23,975 bases of DNA from Balantidium ctenopharyngodoni. Lineage: Eukaryota > Ciliophora > Litostomatea > Vestibuliferida > Balantidiidae. The translations under genes and the position numbers were made by a program. Shown here in pieces: positions 1 through 8,660 of this stretch. The stretch's first letter is position 1. Every line of letters begins with the position of its first letter. Location of the stretch: contig JAWNBB010007153.1 in the NCBI GenBank assembly GCA_036325645.1, positions 1 through 23,975 on the forward strand, given 5' to 3'. Below the pieces are notes generated by a model, which ran no database searches, had not been told where the DNA came from, and worked only from the letters and a program-made list of their open reading frames with translations.

Positions 1-24
1 AATCCCCAATCCCCAATCCCCAAT
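1..24. repeat. left telomere, CCCCAAT repeats
   Basis: Three uninterrupted CCCCAAT units (preceded by AAT) lie at the very start of the window. They are the reverse complement of the GGGGATT units at the other end, as expected for the two ends of one linear chromosome. The G-strand unit is TTGGGGA, 7 nt. The tract is short, so it may be trimmed. Confidence 0.95.
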
Positions 25-401
25 ACATAAACATAAACATTACAATTATAATAACAATAATTATCTTTTTTTACATGGTAACTACTTAATATTTATTAAT
101 TTATCACAACAAAAAATAACCGCATTTAAATCATAAACTGATAACATACACACAAAAACACTTTTTATAATTTCTTTATTTATTGATTCTTGTCTAAATA
201 TCCAATGCATAATTTATAAAACAACCCAAACGAAAGTAATATTACTAATAGTATTATATCAAAAATACTATTTTTTAAACATTATTTTTCTGCGTTTAAT
301 ACTTGTAATAATAACGGAATATTTATATAAAGAATTCAACAAGTTTTAATATCTCATAATAATATTTCTTTTGTCTGAACCATCAACCTCAGATACACAA
401 T
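25..401. other. left subtelomeric non-coding spacer
   Basis: Very AT-rich sequence between the telomere and the stop codon of the first gene, which reads toward the telomere. It should hold that gene's 3' UTR and end signals. I see only simple-sequence runs such as ACATAA near 25-45, and no tRNA-like element or convincing ORF. Confidence 0.6.
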
Positions 402-2398
402 CTAAATCGTCGATCGACAATTCGGGCATTCTTTCTTCAACTCTCACCATGGTTCTCAGCATTCGGTATGGAAAATATGACCACATTGAGTTATCATATA
501 TTTCTTATTATTAACATTATCTGTTCTTTTATAGAATTTAAACATAACCTTGCAAACAAAGCAAAGGCGACTTCTGAAGCTGCAAGACGTACTCAGACTC
601 GTACTCGTCGTGTTGCTAGTTTTATAAAGATTTCATTCATGTTCAGCACTATCATCAACATTTATCCTCACATTAGTGTCTTTGTCTCACATCTCCGTGC
701 TTGTATTTGTCGCGATTATATTAACATCTCTGATTTCACTGTCATTTACTGTGCTCAATAGTTGCTCCTCCTTCTTTTTAGTCTTCTGCACGAAATCACT
801 TTCTAAATCATAAATCAGTCGAATACAAATAACACATTCCTCTGTTTCCGAGGCTGGTTTGATCTTAACCAACTCCTTTTTGGTTTTATAAAAATCGTAT
901 TTTTGTTCCTTGAATTTAAAGGGTAAGAAAAACCTCGGATCAATAAACACTTGCAAATACATGAACAAGATACAAAAGAGTAAATACCCAAATCAACACA
1001 AACAAAAGAGTTTGTACGTTTTAATCATAAAGAAATTATCATCGAACCACCTGAAATAAAAAGGGATAAACACCCTATCAAGTGTAATTGCGATAATATA
1101 ACTTCAGGGGTAACTCCTTGAATTATTTTTCATTACATTCCGCACAATTTGCGGGGTCCAAACCATTGCGCATATTACCGCGATAAGGAGTCTATTATAA
1201 AAGCATAAAATCAAGATGAAAAACGAAATAAAAAAGAACAAATAAAACACTATATAAAACGTGATTTTTTGCTTGATGTATATCTCATTCGCGATTATTT
1301 CCCCTTTGATTTTCCAATAAATATAAATTAACCTGAAGTCAAAAATCCCGAATCAAATTAAATAGCAGATACTGATTCAACAGAACTGGAAAATATAATT
1401 CGGGTGAGATAAAGCAATTGATATATGAGACAGAAGGCAATAGCTATGCCATATTCAATTCTGGGAGATGGTCGTTCATGATATCGCCTCGATGTTAGAT
1501 TCGTTGTTGCTTAACTGATATGATACTTGGATATTCGCTATCATATATACTCATGACACGAAGAAATTACAGTACATGTATAAATTGATTTCATCGACGA
1601 TTTTCTTCGTGTTATCGTAGGTGATGTTGAAGTGGAAATTGAATCCGCAATTTGTTTCGACTGAAGCGGTGAAGGAGGTGATGTCGATAGATTTATATAT
1701 TGAAGTGTATGCTATGTTACGATTATTTGTTATGGTTGAGTTCACTTTGGTGATTGGGAAGATTCAGTTAACTTTTGAATTACATGTTTTAGGCGATATA
1801 AATGTCGAAGTGAACATTTCTCCCTTTTCGAAGGAAGTGATATAAGTAGATTCCAGGGAAATTCACGTTTCATTTGCAGTTTCGTTTAATGCTGAAATGT
1901 TGGAAAGAAGAGGAGCTAACTTTACAAATGAGTTGACTAACAACCAGTTGTCAATGAAGTTACCGTCAAAACATTTATAACTCATCGCTCACGCTTCATC
2001 TTGGGTGGATATTTCAATCGCCCGGCTGAAACGAACATGCAGTTTCCCTTTGCGAGTTTCCCCGAAATGTTTTTTGTTAAATCATCAGTCGCTTCCCATT
2101 GTCCATTGAATGTTTTACCAATTAAAGAGTTTATTATTGACTGTTTCTTCCTTTCAATATCATATTGCTCCTTTGATATGGGGAACGGGAAGAAATCCCA
2201 AGAAAGTTGCCGAACTGTTTTATTTAAAGCCATGTTTATTATGTTATACGGATTATCTACGCTAAAAGAGTCATCTTCTGTTTTATTCGTGTAAAAGAAA
2301 ATCAAAAGGACAATCAAAAGAACTGACGGTATTAGTATCTGGCGAGATTTGACTCAAGAAAAATTCGAACGCGGATAAATATCGGTATTTGTTAGCAT
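402..2398 (-). CDS. TUL1: Tul1/FLY-type membrane RING E3 ubiquitin ligase
   Basis: About 650 residues on the minus strand, with several TGA codons read as sense and a TAG stop at 402-404. The ATG at 2396-2398 gives an N-terminal hydrophobic anchor (ILIPSVLLIVLLIFFY). A luminal region with N-glycosylation-type sites follows, then a block of about five or six membrane segments (roughly 900-1400). That block contains WTPQIVRNV and YIIAITLDRVFIPFYF, which resemble the membrane core of yeast Tul1 and plant FLYING SAUCER. The pre-RING motif DPRFFLP and a C-terminal RING (QCGHIFHTEC...CPNC, 417-485) complete the family order. Tul1 is the ligase of the Dsc complex and ubiquitinates membrane proteins at Golgi and endosome. 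Oddities: two alternative first zinc knuckles (CVIC at 825-836, CFVC at 552-563), and a reading-frame break between about 1937 and 1992, so the joint there is provisional. It shares a 107-nt upstream spacer with the divergent annexin. Confidence 0.8.
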
Positions 2399-2505
2399 TT
2401 TTATTAGAACTATGTTAATTACATTATTTGTATATGATACTATGATATTGCATATTCTATTGCTTAAGTTTTTATTATTTTCATATTTATTTTTAAGGAA
2501 CTAAC
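2399..2505. promoter_or_regulatory. divergent intergenic spacer, putative bidirectional promoter
   Basis: The Tul1-like gene (minus, ATG at 2398) and the annexin (plus, ATG at 2506) diverge from this 107-nt AT-rich spacer. Any promoters for both must lie here or within the genes. I see no specific motif to name. The role is inferred from gene geometry only. Confidence 0.45.
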
Positions 2506-3680
2506 ATGATATCTAGTGACCATAAACAAGATAATCGGGCGCTACGAGAAGTAATGAATAGGTATTTCCGATATGAAGATGGAGAAGATGATAATGCGAA
2601 TAGAAATGAAGTTCTCAAAGAGAAAGGTTCATTCGGTATGGCTTTATTTCCATTTAAGAAGGTTAAGGATGCTATTTACACACCGAATGAAGATGCGGGA
2701 ATTATTTTTAAAAACTGATATGATAAAGAGAAGAGTGCGAATAACAAGCATGCAATAATTGAAATCATCGCGCAGAGATCTGTCCAAGAATTAAAAAAGT
2801 GAAAAGAATATTATAATTGAACCTGTGGAAATGATACTAAAGAAGATTTGTTTTCAAAATTGAAAGGTTTGTTCAATAGTAAAGCATATACCTTTATGAC
2901 GGATTTATTTTACACAGAGATAGAATTAGACTGTAAACGCCTTTATGACGAATTAAACGCTATTTGAAAAATCGACTATACTGTCATAGCACGAGTAATT
3001 TGCCCAAAGGAAAATGAATCAATTAAAGAATTAAAGCATACTTATGGCTGATTATACGGTGACGACTTAGTTGAATTAGCATCAAAGAAGTTGAAATCTC
3101 CTTTTAAATCAATAATCGTAAAGATTCTCACGACAGAAAGGAATATGAATAAAGTACCCAATATTGAACTCTGTAAAAAACATGTGACAATATGAAAATC
3201 GTGAAAATCTTTCTCATGGGAAGATCCAGTATTTACGCATATTTTTGTAAAAATTCAAAGGCAAATTTAGAACAAATCGAAAGAATCTTAAAGGACGAAG
3301 ATGGTCTTGATTTAACCAGTTTTGTATTTGATAAATTTAAAGGTGATGAATTGTATTTAATGAAGTCGCTTTTCCTCGGTATTACGAATCCTGAAAAATA
3401 TAATGCGATTGAATGACTCGAAGCAATGGAGGGACCTGGTACAGATTACCCGAGATTTTGTCATGCGTTATCTTATACGTTTAAGAAGGGAAAGCTTAAA
3501 AAGGTAAGCGAGATTTTTCAGGTTAAATATCAAGTTGATTTAAAGGATAGAATGAAAGAAGAATCCGTTTTAGCAAAAGAAGATGTGAAGATGTTAATGT
3601 TTGAGTTGATCGATAATAGTCTGAACCCGAACCAGAATGAGAAACTGCCTTTATTTCATCAAGCAATAACTATGAAATAA
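2506..3680 (+). CDS. annexin-like protein, four degenerate repeats
   Basis: About 391 residues once one frame break is bridged. The ATG follows ATTTTTAAGGAACTAAC and the stop is TAA at 3678-3680. After a charged N-terminus of about 45 residues come four alpha-helical repeats of annexin length and pattern. Repeat 4 is the clearest (WLEAMEGPGTD then KVSEIFQVKYQVDLKDRMKEE), matching the family core AMKGxGTD...I...Y...L...I. Repeat 2 carries IKELKHTYGWLYGDDLVE. Annexins bind acidic phospholipids through Ca2+. The type II Ca2+ loop GxGTD is intact only in repeat 4, so Ca2+ binding is probably much reduced. The frame changes near 3173-3183, inside TGTAAAAAACATG, where a seventh A would restore it; repeat 3 homology resumes at once (FLMGRSS). 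Several TGA codons are in frame. It is convergent with the Rab-like gene. Confidence 0.72.
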
Positions 3681-3989
3681 TAAACTAAAGAATATCACTA
3701 TTACAATTATAGTTTTAATAGCGAATCATTTAAACAACAAATACGTTTCAATCAAAGAAACATTTAATATGAAGATTATCTTCGTTCCTTATTCACCAAT
3801 TCATGTGTTGTTTCTTTTACAACATGTGCATCTCAGTGGAGAATACAAGGAAAACAAATACTAATTTTCTTACTCATTAAAGTAAAATATAAATGTGTTC
3901 TTAAGAACTATATCAAACTACTTTTCATAAAAAGTTTTTATCATTGTAAATCAATTAAAAACTAATGATCTTTACCTTAATAAATCGCC
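3681..3989. other. convergent intergenic spacer
   Basis: A 309-nt AT-rich stretch between the converging stop codons of the annexin and the Rab-like gene. It should contain both 3' UTRs. I see no ORF, tRNA or strong hairpin in it. Confidence 0.6.
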
Positions 3990-5027
3990 TTAAGCACAAC
4001 AATTTTTTCTATCTCCTCAATCCCTTTTCAAATCTTCCAAACCGAGCGTCTTTCTTTCTTTCCTTCTGATAACTTTATTAGGATTCGTTTCCTCATCCAT
4101 TTGCTTGAGAATTATTTCATTTGTTCACTGCTCAAAGGCTAAGGAGATGTTATTTCCATATTTCGCACTTACCTCTATATAATTGCATCATTTTTTCTTA
4201 GCGAACTCAGTGCCTTCCATCGGTTTCACATTTCTCATTTTGCTTTCATCGTATTTATTCCCGATTATCATTATAATAATATCACTCGGTGCTTTATCCT
4301 TTATTTCTTTGATCCAAACGTCGAGTTTTTCAAATGTATTTCTATCTGTTAAATCATATACCAAAAGCGCCCCGTATGCGTCTTTATAATACGCCTTATT
4401 CAAAACTTGATTTCTCTCTTCTCCTGCAGTATCCCAAATCGAAAGCTTTGCACATGTTGAACTGTCGATATTAAGCAATTTCTTTTTATAATCAACACCT
4501 ACAGTAGGCTGTTCCTTTGCTTTTGCTTTTTTATTTTTCGGTACGAGTTCATCAATTGTTTCCAACGGGCTCTGAGTCTTTTTTTCGATATTTGCATCCC
4601 CGACGAAACTGTTTAAAATACTTGTCTTTCCCACATTAATATCGCCAACCAATATAACCTTAAAATCAAAAATCGTTTTCATTAAAGCGTTATTCGTGTC
4701 ATCATCAATTGGTTTACTCTTTTTCGGATCTGTTTTCTTATTATCTATTTGGCTATCGCCCTCGCAATGCGTATTGTCCTCTCCTATCTTTTCTTTGAAT
4801 TTATCGGATTCCAACATTGTAAACCTATTATTGTACTGGTTATCCGCTACGTTAGAATCATTTAATATCGTTTCATTAAGCACTGTTTCAGTAATCACAC
4901 CTTCCCCTTTGGTTTTATTATTCATTTGGTTTTTTTCCATTTCAAGCTGCGCATCTGAAGGTTGAAGAATATTCCTTTCTTGCTCTTCTTGGTTGGCAGT
5001 TGTATTATCATTTTGAGATTGTTCCAT
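3990..5027 (-). CDS. Rab-like small GTPase with long N-terminal extension
   Basis: A 345-residue protein, against about 200-220 for a usual Rab. Residues 1-117 are a charged, Asn/Glu/Lys-rich extension with no recognised domain. The GTPase core then shows the P-loop GDINVGKTS (128-136), the switch I Thr in PTVGVDY (174-180), WDTAGEE (198-204), NKYD (257-260) and EVSAK (285-289). The protein ends NCCA, a C-terminal double cysteine like Rab geranylgeranylation sites, so it is probably a membrane-traffic switch. Two oddities: about 28 Lys/Glu-rich residues are inserted just before switch I, and the catalytic Gln of DTAGQ is Glu here, which usually weakens GTP hydrolysis. Two TGA codons (residues 280 and about 302) fall inside the conserved G5/C-terminal helix region, so the fold requires readthrough. 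The stop is TAA at 3990-3992. The Rab subfamily cannot be assigned by eye. Confidence 0.88.
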
Positions 5028-5401
5028 TACTGTGGCTTGGAATTATTAATATATATTATAATAATTATGATGATAATTATTTCTGATAATCAATTAAAAT
5101 GTAAATTGTTTCTAATCAACTAAGAATCTTCTAACGTGAATGAACTAATGAAATTCAAAAAAATTATTTGTTCCTGACCATCAATGCTCAGATGAGCTTC
5201 ATTAAATCTATTTTTCGCAGGAACTCATTTACTGTGATTTTCTGAGCGATTGATTAGGTTAACTAATTCAACTACATTATTTGTTGATCATTGCATCAAA
5301 TACGAGTTTTATGGGTTTTGTGGAATATTTTTCTAATTAAAAATGAAAGATTCCTATTTAATTAAAAGGTATTTGTTATCTTTATGATTGTCAGTATTAC
5401 G
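5028..5401. other. non-coding spacer upstream of the Rab-like gene
   Basis: AT-rich sequence between the Rab-like start codon and the internal telomere-like tract. It should include the Rab promoter. No ORF with plausible composition and no RNA gene was recognised. Confidence 0.5.
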
Positions 5402-5427
5402 TTGGGGATTGGGGATTGGGATTGGGA
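5402..5427 (+). repeat. internal telomere-like tract (TTGGGGA repeats)
   Basis: The tract reads as two perfect GGGGATT units followed by a shortened GGGATT and GGGA. It has the same orientation as the right-end telomere and sits in non-coding DNA. It would make positions 1-5427 look like a self-contained three-gene minichromosome. It may mark an alternative fragmentation/telomere-addition site, a healed junction or an assembly chimera. Confidence 0.9.
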
Positions 5428-5798
5428 AAACAATATGGAAATACATGTAAAATAAATTGAAATAACGTTGAAACTATATATCCAAAAGATCCTACTATGA
5501 GTAAATTTAGAGTTTTAGTTACATTATTTACAACAAGGTTAATCTTTCTTCTCATATATGTCTTTAAAGATTTTCAATTATTTATAAACATAATGAGACC
5601 AAATTACTATTCTAAATCTTACTAAAAATATAAATCATACGATGGATTCTTTAAGCAAAGTAATCCCTCGTTAAACTATCTTGGGGAATATTCACACTTG
5701 AATTCCAATTATTCATATCTCACTACGATAGTTCTAACCTCTTCGATTCCCAGTTTTTACATATCTATCACCGTTACTTTGTTAGTGAGAATCGTTTT
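5428..5798. other. non-coding spacer right of the internal telomere-like tract
   Basis: AT-rich, no recognised feature. A plus-strand open frame that starts in this stretch and runs to about 6040 is a low-complexity hydrophobic antisense frame and is not called. Confidence 0.5.
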
Positions 5799-5981
5799 TT
5801 ATTTCTTCCTTTTCTTCTTGTTTCTTCCGGAGAATCGTGTAATTGTCAGTTCATATCCTTTTGACTGTCCATGTTTCGAAAACTCCATGTCCTCGTATCT
5901 TTCAGTTGACTTTCACCTTGTCGTCCTTAACCGTTCTCACCTTAACTCCTTCATCCGTTTATCTATCCATAATACCCTCAT
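5799..5981 (-). CDS. possible small basic protein, 60 residues
   Basis: A minus-strand ORF starts with ATG at 5979-5981 in an A-rich context (TATAAAAATG) and ends with TAA at 5799-5801. It contains two in-frame TGA codons, read as sense like those in the neighbouring genes. The peptide is strongly basic and ends GRNKKKRKK. It resembles nothing I know. Its base composition is richer than the flanking spacer, which favours coding, but 60 codons could be chance. It lies 77 nt downstream of the two-pass membrane protein on the same strand. Confidence 0.35.
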
Positions 5982-6058
5982 TTTTATACTAATAAAATAT
6001 CTATATACAATAACAATAACAATTAAACAAATATCCTAAATCAGAGTAAAAAACTTAA

Positions 6059-8602
6059 TTAAGAATTATTCTTTGCCTTCCTGATAAGACTCTTTCTTCA
6101 GTCTTTATTATTGTTAATATTGAACTTTTCCAACTCCTCATCCTTCTTCCTGAGATTCAAATCGAATATTTCTGACACCAATTTCTGAATTTTTTCCTTC
6201 TTGATATAATAAACAATTTTCATAATATCTTCGAAATTGATAAACTTACTGTTCTTCATAGGTATGAACTCTTGATTACTTTGATTAGACAAAATGCTTT
6301 TGAACATTCGGAAGTTCTTATTAATCGCATAGTTGTAATTATAGCAAACATTATACGAAATATCATGTCAGTTAATGATATCTATTTTTGAAATCGCTTG
6401 ATAAATGTCGCTTGCTCATTCACAGTCTGCTTTACCGTCGTGTTCCTCCGAATTTACATTTTTGTTCAACTTATACTTTCTATCTCAAAACTGTAATTTT
6501 TCTTGGAATTTCAAGTCGGTGTAATTGTCGATGTTATGCAAAATGGAGAGTAAATGCTTATACGTGTACTGTATGATAGTGTTGTTCATTTTCTCGCAAT
6601 TGATTATATTTATCGAACTGTTGCTATTCACAGTTTGCATTGATTTCATACTACTCTCCTGGGTAAAGCCCTGGTTTTTGGTTTTCGTTAAACGATTGGT
6701 TACTGATGTAAAGGAACCTCGACGTCCGTGATGGGCATTTCCATTTTCTTTTTTATTTATTAAGCTTTTCTTTAAATAACTTATTGTTTTCACTTGATTC
6801 GTAGTATCGGATATTTCTAAACTGAGGACTCCGAGGCAAATAATATATATGATTAGACACGCCACGAAAAGAAAGATATTTAGGGATTGCTGTGTTTCAT
6901 CCATTGAATTAATAAATTGCTCTTTGATTTCGGAATATCACACAACGTCCATTAACTCAATGTTCACCGCTTTCAGGTTATTAATCCTATGCTTGTATAT
7001 TCACAGCTTTGCCGGAGTTTTTGTTTCAATACCATTCGTAAACACGGAGTTACTCAGAGTAATCGAAGCGTTCCCATATTTTAGTTTTTCATAGTAATCA
7101 TTTGATTTTATTGATGATGCATAAAAATCTTTTCACGTGATATCTCAGCCTTCCGTGTCCTTTTCAAGGACATAATTCGCCATTGTAAATGGATAAAAAT
7201 TGATTTCCTGTTGAATATCGCACATTATATTCTGCTCTTTATAGTCCTTCCCGTCCTTGGCACAGCTTAAATTCATGAAATCTCAATCAATGTCGCCTTT
7301 AATTCTAAATATCTGACCAAATATCGTGTACTCCTTTCTCCAGTTCGGATTGTATCAAAATCTCCCGTTGTATTTATTATCCTCTACCACGTTCTTGTCA
7401 CTTGTCACGTTAGCAGTGTAATACAACAATCTAAAGAATGTCTCGATATTTGAATTAATGAATGACATGTTCGTTTCAAATTGAGTAAGTAAATCCGAGT
7501 CGATATCATCAATTATATTAATCGTTCCGTAAGTAAATCAATTCGATCAATATGAACTACCATAAACAATATGCATTGAAATATCATCAGATGAAGCCTT
7601 GAGATTGGTGACCGGGACTATCGTTGTCACATTATTATTTTGTTTATTGAATATATCGACAATCGTGTCCGTTCCAGCACGAAGGACAATAAAATAACTA
7701 TATTCATTTCCCGTTGTTCCTCCAATAAAATTCAAAATTTTAAGATAGTTCAATAGTCCACCAGTTTCGTAATCATTCTTCACAATGAAATCTGCGAATT
7801 CCAACGGCTTATCCAGTATGTCTTTATCCAACATCACATTTTTAATTTTTTTTTTCGACACGTCATCATTTCAAAGTTCGCTTCAAAATTTATTCTGTTT
7901 CGACCAATCTTGGCAGTATGTGAAATAATCATCATTCATTGTATCATATATCATGAGCTCTTTTCAGTTGAAAATTGTTTGAAGGTTAAGCACGAAGTTT
8001 TTAATAAAAAGGGAAATAAATGCGAAATTATTTTTATTCTTAGTGTCATTTTCGTTATAATTTATGAAATAATTTTCGATATCACCGTTGAGGGTAAGTG
8101 CCCCATTCACCTGAGTTTTAATATTGAAGTTCGTGGTAATCTCACCTCATTCATTTTGGTGTGTTTTATAGAAGGAAAAAATAAATTGCATATTATTCAG
8201 CTTGGACTCCAAAAGGAGATCATCTCAGACTTTGATGCGAATATTAAATGCTTGAGTAAAGTTGGCATTTCTATTGATAATGGGATCAATGATTTCCTTT
8301 GAAAAATAGTTATTGTTTATTGCATTGTACAAGGTTTTTATCATGAAAAAATTAGAAAGGAATAGACAAAAAATAAGTAGGAAAATGTATAAACCGATTA
8401 TCAAAAAGAATCACCAGAATAAAGGTATCTGCCCGCAACAACGACACGTAAAGCATTTTTGATTTTGATTTTGCTGACTGTTTTTGTTGCTCATGCTCAT
8501 CTTCTGGTTTTTATCTCCGTTGCTTTTATTCATATTCGAGTTTTTTCAATTTAAATTCTCCGATTGAGCTCAAAAGGCTTCGTGACTGTCATTTTTATTC
8601 AT
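6059..8602 (-). CDS. two-pass membrane protein of unknown function
   Basis: An 847-residue protein, uninterrupted when TGA is sense, from ATG 8602 to TAA 6059-6061. The N-terminal ~49 residues are polar, rich in Asn/Lys/Gln/Ser, and are followed by a Cys cluster (CFTCRCC, 50-56). Membrane segment 1 is at about 60-82 (PLFWWFFLIIGLYIFLLIF). A loop of about 490 residues with N-glycosylation-type NxS/T sites follows. Membrane segment 2 is at about 574-595 (LNIFLFVACLIIYIICLGVL), then a basic cytosolic tail of about 250 residues. The two segments flanking a large outer domain resemble a sensor/receptor layout, but no catalytic or signalling motif was found in the tail, so no function is proposed. 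It is divergent from the HEATR5-like gene with only 58 nt between the two start codons. Confidence 0.85.
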
Positions 8603-8660
8603 TGAGTATATCGGATTTATTATTTAATCACTTATATTTGGTTTAATATTTATATTTAAA
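8603..8660. promoter_or_regulatory. 58-nt divergent spacer, putative bidirectional promoter
   Basis: Two large genes diverge from start codons at 8602 (minus) and 8661 (plus), leaving 58 very AT-rich bases for both 5' UTRs and any core promoter. A TATATTTAAA-like run sits just before the plus-strand ATG. The role is inferred from geometry. Confidence 0.45.

Noticed and set aside
468..761. Plus-strand frame of 97 codons
   Set aside because: It lies antisense to the RING region of the Tul1-like gene, whose zinc-ligand pattern is clear on the minus strand.
2001..2294. Plus-strand frame of 97 codons
   Set aside because: It is antisense to the N-terminal region of the Tul1-like gene and has no recognisable features.
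25..5798. tRNA or other structured RNA genes in the spacers
   Set aside because: No T-loop GTTCRANNC box with a matching acceptor stem was found in the spacers by reading. A covariance-model search would be decisive.
5698..6039. Plus-strand open frame of 113 codons
   Set aside because: It begins at TTG, is a low-complexity hydrophobic Ser/Thr/Leu/Ile-rich sequence typical of the antisense of Lys/Glu/Asn-rich coding DNA, and overlaps the better minus-strand small ORF.
7910..8302. Plus-strand frame of 130 codons
   Set aside because: It is antisense to the two-pass membrane protein, which is open over 847 codons on the minus strand.
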